Assembly: GCA_903871605.1 (NCBI GenBank)
Contig: CAIQHF010000024.1
Span: 62,001 to 126,000, forward strand
Source: an uncultured Sphingomonadaceae bacterium
Lineage (GTDB): Bacteria > Pseudomonadota > Alphaproteobacteria > Sphingomonadales > Sphingomonadaceae
Length of the DNA: 64,000 nt
Direction: 5' to 3'
Shown one piece after another: positions 8,110-16,227 of the stretch. The first letter of the stretch is position 1; each line of letters starts with the position of its first letter. The position numbers and the translations under genes were made by a program. A model generated the notes under the pieces. The model searched no databases and had not been told where the DNA came from. It was given only the letters and a program-made list of their open reading frames with translations.

Positions 8110-10056
8110 TCAGGGAAGCTGCCACCGGATCGATTGGGTCGCCCCGCGACAGGCCGCAACCTTCCCACCGAAACGCGCAGGATCGTAGCGAACGGTCGGG
8201 ATGCGCGCCAAGGCGATCTGGTTGAAGGCATAGGGCGCGTCTTCGAGCAGGAGGCGGCCGTTCTGGGCGTTGCCGGCGGTGTCGAGATCAAACTCGAAAT
8301 AGCTGAGACCCGGCATCGACATGAACACGAGATCGCCGGGATAGTCGTCGCTGGTGATATTCGACGAGATATAGTGCGGCAGTGGATCGGAAAGGTCGCA
8401 CGCCGTCTGTGGCAACTCGACATGGGCGATGGCGGCCTTCGCGCCCTGCTCGTCGCCCGTCGTGTTGCGCAACTGATAGAGGCGCAGAGCGACCGCCGAT
8501 GTCCGCTGATCGCCCGGCAGCGCCTTCTTCTGCAGCAGGTCGAGCATCGTGCTTAGCATCGCGATCTTGAAGTCGCTCGGCATGGTTGGGATCTGCATCG
8601 TGCCCATGGTGAGCATGTAGAGCGTGTCGAGCGAAAGCGCGGGATCGCCCGCCATCTTGCCGAGGATGGCTTGCATCTCGGCCTGCCCCTGCATGGCCGT
8701 CTTGGTTTGCGCCATCACGGCCATACCGATCGACGTCAGCCGCCACATCAGCGTCAGCGATTCCGGAGCCTTGTTCTGGTCGAGGATCGCCAGGATGTGG
8801 TCCGCGACGCCGGACGCCTGCTTCCGTCCCTCAAGATCGCCGTAGTTGATCGCACCCGGCAGCATGGTGCGAAAAAGAAGCGGCAAAAGCATGACGGAGT
8901 TGGCGCCGTACTGCGCCTGACGTCGCGCCAGCTTAGCCGCGAGCGCCGATACGTCGGTATCGAACGCGTCGGCATCAGGATAAGCGCCGTGCCCGGTCAT
9001 CCAGCCGGCGATGTCCTCCTCAATCGAGTTGCGGACGACATAATCTGTGGAGGGCACTGTCCGGCAGCGCAGGGCGAAGTTCGCGACCTGCCCGTCGGTC
9101 ACCGTCGGCGAGCCGCTGCGTTCGGCGGCCAGCAGGAAGGGCGCGGCGATTCCCGGGCGGCTGGCCCAGACGAGCGAGGCGGGAGGCCGTCCTGCCCGTG
9201 CCTGATGCATGACGTCGATGATCACGACGTCCTGCGGCGTGATACCGCCGGTCCCACAGATCGGCAGGTCGCTGACGATCGATGACTGCCCATTGTTGGC
9301 GCTACGATAAGATCGATCCACCGCGAGCATCGCGATCAGCGTCTTGCGATCGCCGGCTTGCCCCGCGGCCATGGCACGATCACCGGCCACCGCGGCGACC
9401 GCGCTGTCCGCGACGGACGCATTCGGCGCTTCCGCCCAGGCGCGGTCTATGGCTGCTCGCGCATCCGCCGCCCTGCCCGGAGCAGCCATGTTTTCGGCTC
9501 TCGCCGCGAGGAGATCGACCTCCCAGACCATGTCCGGAGGAACGACTGCCGCCTTGATCGTCGACAGCGTCGCGAGCGCAGACGCCGGATCGCTCACCAG
9601 CTCAAGCCCGGCGAGGCCGAGCGTGGCGGTAAGGCTTTCATCGCGTTGGGCCTTTGGGTCGGCTGCGATCTGGCGATATTGCTGTAGAGCCTCTACCCAC
9701 GCACCCGTGCTCACGTCATAGCCGGCGAGCAGAAGCCGATAATGATCCGGGTCCGGGGTTGCCGGGTCGTTGACCACGCGCCGCAAAATGGCACCCGCTG
9801 GCGAAAGCGCGCCATTCGCCGAAAGCATGTCGGCATAGAGACGGTCGAGAACGGGATCGGGCTTGCCACTGTCTTTCATGGGCAGCCGGACCTCGACCAG
9901 ATCGTTCAACGCAGTCCCAGCTGCCGAGAGGTTGTGCTGTGCCAATGCAGCTTCGACGGCATCAGGGGTGACCATCGAGCCCGGCGCTCGCGCCGCCAAC
10001 GCAGCCGAACCCGTGAAACAAGCGATAACCCCAGCAAACCTCGCAAGACTCCGCAT
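8110..10056 (-). CDS. Large exported protein with helical (TPR-like) repeats, function unknown
   Basis: 648 residues. The signal peptide is RSLARFAGVIACFTGSAALAA. The following 400 residues are rich in alanine/leucine helices with TPR-like spacing (for example AVEAALAQHNLSAAGTALND, then WVEALQQYRQIAADPKAQRD and ADARAAIDRAWAEAP). The C-terminal part has four cysteines and ends with PTVRYDPARFGGKV and SIRWQLP. This is reminiscent of the end of TonB-C-like or periplasmic scaffold domains, but the match is weak. There is no catalytic motif I can name. It stands alone in a region of gene decay but is itself intact, with a normal start next to a plausible leader, so it is probably expressed. A role in the periplasm is inferred from the signal peptide only. 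Confidence 0.65.
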   Translation of the reverse strand: MRSLARFAGVIACFTGSAALAARAPGSMVTPDAVEAALAQHNLSAAGTALNDLVEVRLPMKDSGKPDPVLDRLYADMLSANGALSPAGAILRRVVNDPATPDPDHYRLLLAGYDVSTGAWVEALQQYRQIAADPKAQRDESLTATLGLAGLELVSDPASALATLSTIKAAVVPPDMVWEVDLLAARAENMAAPGRAADARAAIDRAWAEAPNASVADSAVAAVAGDRAMAAGQAGDRKTLIAMLAVDRSYRSANNGQSSIVSDLPICGTGGITPQDVVIIDVMHQARAGRPPASLVWASRPGIAAPFLLAAERSGSPTVTDGQVANFALRCRTVPSTDYVVRNSIEEDIAGWMTGHGAYPDADAFDTDVSALAAKLARRQAQYGANSVMLLPLLFRTMLPGAINYGDLEGRKQASGVADHILAILDQNKAPESLTLMWRLTSIGMAVMAQTKTAMQGQAEMQAILGKMAGDPALSLDTLYMLTMGTMQIPTMPSDFKIAMLSTMLDLLQKKALPGDQRTSAVALRLYQLRNTTGDEQGAKAAIAHVELPQTACDLSDPLPHYISSNITSDDYPGDLVFMSMPGLSYFEFDLDTAGNAQNGRLLLEDAPYAFNQIALARIPTVRYDPARFGGKVAACRGATQSIRWQLP

Positions 10057-10144
10057 CCCGTCCCCCCAAAACCCCGACGGCCGGTTCGGGCTCGTCAGTT
10101 TCGGTTAAGACAATCACGATATCCGCGCGGGAGCAAGCGGTGGA

Positions 10145-10516
10145 CTAAAGCCGACTGGCGCCGTCAGCTGCGCGCCAATGCCGGTCATAGGACCGCCCTA
10201 GGACCGTTCCCAATTGCCGCCCGTCAGCTTCTCGACGATCTGTGCAGCGCCGCTCGCCCGGAATGACGAGGTCTGGGACATTCCTGCCGTTCCAGCGTCC
10301 ATCGCCGTGAACCTCTCGGTGGACTGTTCGGCGATAAGGAATGCCATGAACTCGTGCACCGCCAGGTCCGCCCGCTTCCATGAGAACGCCGACGAGCTCC
10401 AAGCGGCGACCCTCGCGAAGGCTGGGATCGCAGATTTGCCACGGCAGACCGGGCACGACGAAGTAACGGCCGTCGGGGGTCACCGGATATTGCTTCGGAT
10501 CGCTGCGGTCAGCCAC
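10145..10516 (-). pseudogene. Small conserved protein gene with only the N-terminus intact
   Basis: From a GTG at 10516 the first 40 or so residues (DRSDPKQYPVTPDGRYFVV, then PWQICDPSLREGRRLELVGVLM) look like a short family that I recall being common in sphingomonads and rhizobia, usually about 100 residues. After residue 45 the frame changes character and no longer looks like that family. Another frame over 10198-10380 reads smoothly (DLAVHEFMAFLIAEQSTERF) and ends at 10198. Either a frameshift or a fusion of two remnants has occurred. The GTG overlaps the stop of the AlkB-like fragment just upstream, so the two were probably an operon. Confidence 0.4.
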
Positions 10517-10721
10517 CGAGCATGGTGCGTCCCTTCTCCGATGCGCTGCGGAAAGTGACAGACCAGCGCGGACGGTCCATCTCGACGATGCTGTGCTCCC
10601 AGTCGTGCCGCGCCTCCCCGCTCAGGTGGTAGGCGGCGCGGGGCTCCAACGGCGCGGACGCGCGATCGTAGCCGCCGGCGGCCCGGCGCCTTCGGAATCG
10701 TATGTCGACGCGCGCGCCCAT
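10509..10721 (-). pseudogene. C-terminal remnant of an AlkB-like 2OG-Fe(II) dioxygenase
   Basis: The frame reads GARVDIRFRRRRAAGGYDR, then APLEPRAAYHLSGEARHDWE and HSIVEMDRPRWSVTFRS. This corresponds to the last third of AlkB-family DNA/RNA dealkylation enzymes, where the second iron-binding histidine (here WEHSI) and the 2-oxoglutarate-binding arginines (RWSVTFR) lie. The N-terminal HxD motif is missing: a stop codon lies five codons upstream of the conserved part. The protein would be inactive. The rest of 10057-10967 contains only this fragment, the small gene after it and unassigned sequence. Confidence 0.6.
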
Positions 10722-10967
10722 CGGGTCGATTTATGAAATCCGACATCATAATTTGAGCATATCGCAAAAGACCTTAAACTCCCAGCATTCGAAGCCTCGA
10801 TTTCATGCATAATGACAGTCGCGCCCATCGCTGTCGTATCAGCTTGACGCGCTGTAAAAGGTATGTCCCCGACGCTCGGCACGTGTGTCTCCGGATGGCG
10901 GGCCAGCAGGGTGCGGGCGCGCGCCGCTCCAGCGGTGCGCGCCCCTTCCTCGGCCAAGGGCGGATGG

Positions 10968-11720
10968 TCAGATTTGAGCCTGACCGCCGTCGACGAAGAG
11001 TTCGATGCCGTTGATATAGGAGGCCTCATCGGAGGCCAGAAACATCACCGCCTTGGCGATCTCTTCGGGCTGACCGATCCGGCCGGCGGGGATCTGGCCG
11101 ACCAGATAGTCCTTGGTGCCCTGCGCTTGCTCTTCGCCGCCGAACAGATCGTTAAGACCTGCCGTCTCGGTGAGGCCAGGACTGACCGCGTTGACCCGGA
11201 TGCGCCGATCCTTGAGGTCGAGGATCCAGCTGCGAGCAAAATTGCGGATCGCCGCCTTGGTCGCCGAATAGACGCTGAACGCTCCCGTGCCCTTGATGCT
11301 GGTAGTGGACGCGGTGAGGATCACCGAACCGCCGTCGCGCAGCAGCGGTAGCGCCTTCTGTACCGTGAAAAGAACACCCTTCACGTTGCTGCCGAAGGTC
11401 TTCTCATAATGCGCCTCGGTGATCGCGCCGAGCGGAGCGAGTTCTCCACCGCCGGCGTTGGCGAAGACGACGTCGATCTGGGCATGCTTCTGCTGGACAG
11501 CATCGTAGAGCCGATCGATATCGGCGAGAACCGCCATGTCGCCGCGTACGCCTACTACCCGGCCATCGATCTGCTTGATCGCAGCATCGAGCGCGTCCTG
11601 GCGGCGACCGGTGATGAAGACCGAGGCACCTTCCCCCGCGAACGCCTTTGCCGTCGCGAGGCCGATCCCGCTCGTGCCGCCTGTGACCACCACCACCTTG
11701 TTGTCGAACCGGTTCGTCAT
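10968..11720 (-). CDS. SDR-family oxidoreductase
   Basis: A classical short-chain dehydrogenase of 250 residues. The NAD(P)-binding motif TGGTSGIG lies at residues 13-20, NAG at about 89-91 (ANAGGGELAP), and the catalytic YSATK follows near residue 150. The C-terminus LASDEASYINGIELFVDGG is typical of this family. The ATG at 11720 is used because everything upstream belongs to the opposite-strand LysR gene. It is divergent from that LysR gene with a 114-base gap, the usual arrangement for a regulator and its single target. Such SDR/LysR pairs commonly act on small carbonyl compounds. The substrate is unknown. Confidence 0.88.
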   Translation of the reverse strand: MTNRFDNKVVVVTGGTSGIGLATAKAFAGEGASVFITGRRQDALDAAIKQIDGRVVGVRGDMAVLADIDRLYDAVQQKHAQIDVVFANAGGGELAPLGAITEAHYEKTFGSNVKGVLFTVQKALPLLRDGGSVILTASTTSIKGTGAFSVYSATKAAIRNFARSWILDLKDRRIRVNAVSPGLTETAGLNDLFGGEEQAQGTKDYLVGQIPAGRIGQPEEIAKAVMFLASDEASYINGIELFVDGGQAQI

Positions 11721-11813
11721 TGTCCGTCTCCGTTGAGATCCGGCGAAGCGCCGGCGCTCGACGTAGATGCGACGAGAACGATGGTGCCTGTAGTGGGCAA
11801 ATGTGGCACTTAA

Positions 11814-11831
11814 CGTTCCACGGGAGGAACG
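11814..11831. promoter_or_regulatory. Inverted repeat over the LysR ribosome-binding site
   Basis: CGTTCC and GGAACG are perfect 6-base arms around ACGGGA. The Shine-Dalgarno sequence GGGAGG (11822-11827) falls in the loop and right arm, four bases before the ATG at 11835. Folding of the mRNA would mask the site. As DNA it could instead be an operator. Confidence 0.35.
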
Positions 11832-11834
11832 ATA

Positions 11835-12752
11835 ATGAGGGTAGACCTTAACGACTATGCCTATTTCGCCGAGGTGGTTGCCCATGGCGGCTTCGCGGCC
11901 GCGGGGCGCGCTTTGCGCGAGCCCAAGTCGAAACTGAGCCGGCGCGTTGCCGGTCTGGAGGAGCGGCTGGGTCTGCGTCTGATCGAACGGTCCAGCCGAC
12001 GCTTCCGTGTCACCGACACAGGGCAGGCATTCTATGAGCGATGCCGGGCGATGCTGGCGGAAGCCGAACAGGCCGAGGCGCTGGTCGTCCAGGCGCAGGC
12101 GGAGCCGCATGGCCGGATCCGATTCAGTTGTCCCACCGGCATGCTGCAGCCGATCTCGGGCGTCCTTTCCTCCTTTCTGGCCCGCTATCCGAAGGTACGG
12201 CTGCAACTGATCGCGACGGACCGAGCCGTCGATCTGATCGACGAGCGGATCGATCTTGCGCTGCGCGTCCGCGGCGGCCTGACCAGCGACGCCGCGCTGA
12301 CGATGCGATCGCTCGGCACCTCGACGCGCATCCTCGTCGCCAGTCCGCAGGTTGCGAGTCAGATCGGCAGCATCGAAGCGCTCGCCGCATTTCCGGCTCT
12401 GGCGACCAACGATGTCGCCGATGATATCGAATGGCATCTCGAGCTCGAGGACGGCCGCAAGCACGTCGCCCGTGTCCAGCCGCGTTTGGGATGTGAAGAC
12501 ATGGCGGCCGTGCGCGACGCCGCCGTAGACGGGCTGGGCGTGGCCATCCTGCCCGATCACGTCTGTCGCGAAGCGATAGAGGCGGGGAGACTTGCCCGTG
12601 TGTTGCCGGCCTGGCGAGGGCTGCAGGGCATCGTGCATCTCGTCTTCACAACGAGGCGCGGCTTGCCGCCAGCCGTCCGCGCGCTGATCGACCATCTGGC
12701 TGCCAACTTTCCGCGCGACGTGTCTGTCGGAGGCAAAAGCCGCGCGGACTGA
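11835..12752 (+). CDS. LysR-family transcriptional regulator
   Basis: 305 residues. The winged HTH lies in the first 60 (DYAYFAEVVAHGGFAAAGRA, then SKLSRRVAGLEERLGLRLIE), followed by a linker helix and a substrate-binding domain (GRIRFSCPTGMLQPISGVLS; DRAVDLIDERIDLALRV; DGLGVAILPDHV). The subgroup resembles CrgA/DhcR-like LysR proteins that control a divergent oxidoreductase gene. It probably binds the 114-base gap between itself and the SDR gene (11721-11834) and responds to the SDR substrate. The start is supported by GGGAGG seven bases upstream. Confidence 0.9.
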   Translation: MRVDLNDYAYFAEVVAHGGFAAAGRALREPKSKLSRRVAGLEERLGLRLIERSSRRFRVTDTGQAFYERCRAMLAEAEQAEALVVQAQAEPHGRIRFSCPTGMLQPISGVLSSFLARYPKVRLQLIATDRAVDLIDERIDLALRVRGGLTSDAALTMRSLGTSTRILVASPQVASQIGSIEALAAFPALATNDVADDIEWHLELEDGRKHVARVQPRLGCEDMAAVRDAAVDGLGVAILPDHVCREAIEAGRLARVLPAWRGLQGIVHLVFTTRRGLPPAVRALIDHLAANFPRDVSVGGKSRAD

Positions 12753-13086
12753 TCGCCACGACACGCCGCTCACGACCAACATGCGCGGTTTCGAGGCGAA
12801 ATTGGAGATGGCCGGTCACGTCGAACCCGGCCATTAGCGGGTTCGACGGCTCCCGGGCAGCAGGCCGATCCGCCCCGGGTTTGTCGGGAGGCAACTCCTG
12901 AGAAGGCGGAGTCTGTAGGCGCAAGACGATCGCCGCGATAGGTCCGGGGTCGAGCTGATCTGCCGCATTCTGTCGATCGCCCCATCTACCTATCGCGACC
13001 GCGCCGCGCAGCGACAGGATCCGACACGCAGCACCAGGCTCGCGCCTGCCATGCGGACGCGAGCCTAGGATATTATTTGCCATTAT
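12753..13086. other. Intergenic region with no supported gene
   Basis: Between the LysR gene and the first promoter of the catabolic island. Both strands have open frames here, but their composition follows the GC skew and they show no family motif or ribosome-binding site. The last 70 bases turn AT-rich (TAGGATATTATTTGCCATTATG), which marks the promoter of the FadB-like gene. Confidence 0.5.
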
Positions 13087-13102
13087 GTAATCAACCAACT
13101 AA
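13087..13102. promoter_or_regulatory. 7-2-7 operator-like element upstream of the FadB-like gene
   Basis: GTAATCA-AC-CAACTAA, a diverged copy of the 16-base inverted repeat TTARTCG-NN-CGAYTAA found at seven promoters between 13 and 43 kb. It lies 69 bases before the ATG at 13172 inside an AT-rich stretch. Confidence 0.5.
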
Positions 13103-13171
13103 TCAAACGGCGAATATATTGTGACGCTCAGCGTCGACCCTCGGCCCCCAGTATGGACAGAAAGTGCTCGT

Positions 13172-15232
13172 ATGGCTTCCGTTGTAACTCTGGAGACCGT
13201 AGGTACGGTCGCCGTAATCACCGTGGCGTCACCGCCAGTTAACGCGCTCGGCAGAGCCGTGCGCCAAGGATTATATGATAGCCTTGGCGCAGCGATGCGC
13301 GACGAAGGCGCGCAGGCGGTCCTGATCGTATGCGCCGGACGGACCTTCTTCGCGGGTGCCGATATTTCGGAATTCGGCAAGCCGTTCGAAGGGCCGGATC
13401 TCAAGGCGATCTGCGATCTGATCGACTCTTCGACCAAACCCGTGATCGCGGCCATCCATGGTACGGCGCTGGGGGGCGGGCTGGAGGTGGCGTTGGCCTG
13501 CCATTACATCGTCGCGGTGCCGTCCGCCAAGCTCGGCCTGCCGGAGGTGCATCTTGGGCTGCTGCCGGGCGCCGGCGGTACCCAGCGCCTGCCGCGTATC
13601 GTCGGCGTCGAGACGGCGCTTGATCTCATCGTGTCCGGCAAGCCGATCAGCGCCCGACGGGCTCTGGATCTGGGTATCGTTGACCACCTGGCGAGCGAAG
13701 CGGTGCTGCGGGGCGATGCGATCGCGTTCTCGGCCACTGTCGTCGGCAAGCCGCTGGTCCGGACGCGGGATCGCGATGACAAGATCGCCGCGGCGCGCGG
13801 CCGGCCGGAGATCTTCGCCGAATATCGGGCCGCCAACGCCAAGGCGTTCCGCGGCTTTCGCGCGCCCGAGGCGATCGTCCAGGCGATCGAGGCGTCCGTT
13901 ACGCTGCCGTTCGAGGCGGGGCTCGAACGCGAGTGGGAACTCTTCAAGCAGCTCGAATCGTCGCCGGAAAGTCTCGCGCAACGCTATTATTTCTTCGCCG
14001 AGCGCGAAACCGCGCGGATTCCCGATGTTCAGAAGGACAGCGTGACATTGCCGATCGCCTCGGTCGGCGTGATCGGGGCTGGCACGATGGGCGGCGGCAT
14101 CGCGATGAACTTCCTCTCCATCGGTACGCCTGTAACGCTCGTCGAAACCTCGCAGGAGGCGCTCGATCGAGGCATCGCCGTAATCCGGCGCAACTACGAT
14201 GCCAGCGCACGCAAGGGACGGATGAGTACGGACGAGGTGGAGCGCCGTATGGCGTTGATCACGCCCGCGCTCACCATCGACGCGCTGGCGGATGTCGATC
14301 TGGTCATCGAGGCGGTGTTCGAGGAGATGTCGGTCAAGAAGACGATCTTTGCGGAACTCGATCGCGTGTCGAAACCGGGTGCGATTCTTGCGTCGAACAC
14401 GTCGTTCCTCGATCTTGACGAGATCGCGGCGGCGACCGGCCGCCCCGAATGGGTGATCGGCCTGCACTTCTTCTCGCCGGCTAACGTCATGCGCCTGCTC
14501 GAGGTGGTGCGCGGCGCGAAGACGTCGGTCGAGGTGCTCGCGACCGCGATGAAGCTTGCCCGGACGATCGGCAAGGTGCCCGTGCTCAGCCGGGTCTGCG
14601 AGGGCTTCATCGCCAACCGGATCATGAAGCGCCGGCAGGATCAGGCCGATGCGCTCGTGCTGGAAGGGCCGAGCCCCGCCGAGATCGACCGGGCGCTCTA
14701 CGATTACGGCTTCGCGCTGGGGCCGTTTCGGATGATCGATCTCGTCGGACTCGATGTGATCGGCCGTAGTGCCACCGAACGCAGCGTCGTGGGCGATCTC
14801 GTAGCGCTCGGCCGGTTCGGCCAAAAGCAGGGCGGTGGCTATTACGATTATGATGCGGATCGCCGGGCGACACCTTCGGCCGTCGCGGCGGACGTGATCG
14901 CCGATTTTGCGGTGTCCCGAGGCATCGAGGCCCACGGCGGCCTGCCGGCAGAGGCGATCCTGGAGCGGCTGCTGTTCCCGGTCGTGAACGAAGGCGCGAA
15001 ACTGATCGAGGAAGGCATTGCTCTGCGTGCGTCGGACATCGATGTGGCGGCGATCCTCGGCTATAACTGGCCGGTCTATACGGGCGGGCCGATGTTCTGG
15101 GCGGACAGCGTGGGCCTGCCCCATATCGTCGAGACGTTGCGGCGGCTGGAGGCCGAGCACGGCGCCGCCTTCGCGCCCTGCGACCATCTCGTCGCGTTGG
15201 CAGAGGCGGGGCGCAGCTTCACCCGCGAATGA
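13172..15232 (+). CDS. FadB/FadJ-like enoyl-CoA hydratase / 3-hydroxyacyl-CoA dehydrogenase
   Basis: 686 residues from the ATG at 13172; a GTG at 13121 would add 17. The crotonase domain comes first (about 1-190). It has both catalytic glutamates in place ([17 protein letters not shown] and [20 protein letters not shown]), so hydration of 2-enoyl-CoA is expected. A linker leads to the NAD-binding domain at about 300 ([17 protein letters not shown]), with the dehydrogenase signatures HFFSPANVM and CEGFIANRI, and then the C-terminal 3HCDH repeats ([35 protein letters not shown]). It carries out two steps of beta-oxidation. It opens the catabolic island and is followed after 26 bases by a crotonase gene, so the two are probably co-transcribed from the promoter with the 7-2-7 element. 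Confidence 0.93.
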   Translation: MASVVTLETVGTVAVITVASPPVNALGRAVRQGLYDSLGAAMRDEGAQAVLIVCAGRTFFAGADISEFGKPFEGPDLKAICDLIDSSTKPVIAAIHGTALGGGLEVALACHYIVAVPSAKLGLPEVHLGLLPGAGGTQRLPRIVGVETALDLIVSGKPISARRALDLGIVDHLASEAVLRGDAIAFSATVVGKPLVRTRDRDDKIAAARGRPEIFAEYRAANAKAFRGFRAPEAIVQAIEASVTLPFEAGLEREWELFKQLESSPESLAQRYYFFAERETARIPDVQKDSVTLPIASVGVIGAGTMGGGIAMNFLSIGTPVTLVETSQEALDRGIAVIRRNYDASARKGRMSTDEVERRMALITPALTIDALADVDLVIEAVFEEMSVKKTIFAELDRVSKPGAILASNTSFLDLDEIAAATGRPEWVIGLHFFSPANVMRLLEVVRGAKTSVEVLATAMKLARTIGKVPVLSRVCEGFIANRIMKRRQDQADALVLEGPSPAEIDRALYDYGFALGPFRMIDLVGLDVIGRSATERSVVGDLVALGRFGQKQGGGYYDYDADRRATPSAVAADVIADFAVSRGIEAHGGLPAEAILERLLFPVVNEGAKLIEEGIALRASDIDVAAILGYNWPVYTGGPMFWADSVGLPHIVETLRRLEAEHGAAFAPCDHLVALAEAGRSFTRE

Positions 15233-15258
15233 CATTCCGTACGAGGGGAGAGACGCCG

Positions 15259-16041
15259 ATGGCCTACCAGAAGATCATCGTGACCCACGACGACGGCATC
15301 GTTCGTCTGACGCTCAATCGGCCCGAGGTGCTCAATGCGCTCGACGAACAGATGGTGCTGGAGATCGACGATCTCATCGACGCCCTGCCCGGGGACGAGC
15401 GCGCCCGGGTGTTGCTGATCACGGGCGCGGGGCGTGCCTTTTCCAGCGGCGGCGATCTTGCCGGAGGCGACATCACGCCCGGCGAGGATGCCGGGGCCTT
15501 CCTGGAAAGTCACTTCAATCCTCTCGTCGAGAAGCTCTTTGCGCTGCACATCCCGATCGTTTCGGCGGTGAACGGGCCTGCGGTAGGGGCCGCATGTTCG
15601 CTGGCGCTGGCCGCGGACATCACGATCGCTGCACAATCCGCTTATTTTCTAGAGGCCTTCGTCAATATCGGTCTCGTCCCCGATGTCGGTGCGACGTGGA
15701 TATTGCCGCGCCAGATCGGCCGCGCGCGGGCCACCGGCATGCTGCTGTTGGGCGAGCGCGTCCCGGCGGACCTCGCCATGGAATGGGGCATGATCTGGAA
15801 GTCCGTGCCGGACGCTGCGCTGTCGGACGAGGCCGGACGGATCGCGCGCAAGCTGGCCGGGGGCGCGACCCGATCCTATGCGATGATCCGCCAGTCGGTG
15901 CGGCGCGCGATGGAGGGCACGCTGACCGCGACGCTGCAGGAAGAGCGGCTGAACCAGAAGGAAGCGAGCGCGTCGGGCGATTTCGCCGAGGGAGTCGCGG
16001 CCTATCTGGGAAAGCGCGCGCCCCGATTCCTGGGGAAATGA
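15259..16041 (+). CDS. Crotonase-family protein, PaaG-like isomerase type
   Basis: 260 residues; the ATG is preceded by AGGGGAGAG. The family fold is clear (VRLTLNRPEVLNALDEQMV; GRAFSSGGDLAGGD; NGPAVGAACSLALAADITIA). The first catalytic glutamate of hydratases is replaced (GAACS where hydratases have GGGCE), and the second is absent. In its place comes GLVPDVGATWILPR. The aspartate after VP is the residue used by PaaG-type enoyl-CoA isomerases. It is therefore more likely to shift double bonds or open epoxyacyl-CoA than to hydrate. It closely resembles the crotonase at 41194. It is the second gene of the FadB-like operon. Confidence 0.88.
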   Translation: MAYQKIIVTHDDGIVRLTLNRPEVLNALDEQMVLEIDDLIDALPGDERARVLLITGAGRAFSSGGDLAGGDITPGEDAGAFLESHFNPLVEKLFALHIPIVSAVNGPAVGAACSLALAADITIAAQSAYFLEAFVNIGLVPDVGATWILPRQIGRARATGMLLLGERVPADLAMEWGMIWKSVPDAALSDEAGRIARKLAGGATRSYAMIRQSVRRAMEGTLTATLQEERLNQKEASASGDFAEGVAAYLGKRAPRFLGK

Positions 16042-16102
16042 AGGCCGTCGGGCATTTATGGCGGAAGCCTATTAATCACACCATAGTTCGATTGGACCGA
16101 AT

Positions 16103-16118
16103 TTAGTCGAGCGATTAG
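16103..16118. promoter_or_regulatory. 7-2-7 operator-like element upstream of the acyl-CoA ligase gene
   Basis: TTAGTCG-AG-CGATTAG, one of the two best copies of the inverted repeat shared by seven promoters of this island. Directly left of it lies TCGATTGGACCG (16088-16099), a 12-mer that recurs at 19073-19084. Confidence 0.6.
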
Positions 16119-16164
16119 CTAGATGTCGATGGCCGATAGAGCCGCCGTTTGAGGAGAGTTGGGC

Positions 16165-16227
16165 ATGGCGCCTGCGCCGAACCATCTTGCAGCGCCGGGC
16201 CCGGCCGGCAGCCATCGACATGGCTGA
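16165..16227 (+). CDS. Short upstream reading frame overlapping the ligase start (possible leader peptide)
   Basis: ATG at 16165 has a strong Shine-Dalgarno GAGGAG eight bases upstream and opens a 20-codon frame (MAPAPNHLAAPGPAGSHRHG) that ends in TGA at 16225-16227, just after the ligase ATG at 16220. The ligase start has no good site of its own, so reinitiation or coupling is plausible. It could also be chance, or reflect an indel at the N-terminus. Confidence 0.35.
   Translation: MAPAPNHLAAPGPAGSHRHG

Noticed and set aside
11721-12782. Extension of the SDR gene to a 604-codon frame
   Set aside because: The upstream part overlaps the LysR gene on the other strand and has no SDR-like sequence. 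ATG 11720 gives the normal N-terminus.
12646-13098. Minus-strand frame of 150 codons near the start of the catabolic island
   Set aside because: Arginine/proline-rich, overlaps the LysR gene and a promoter region, no motif.
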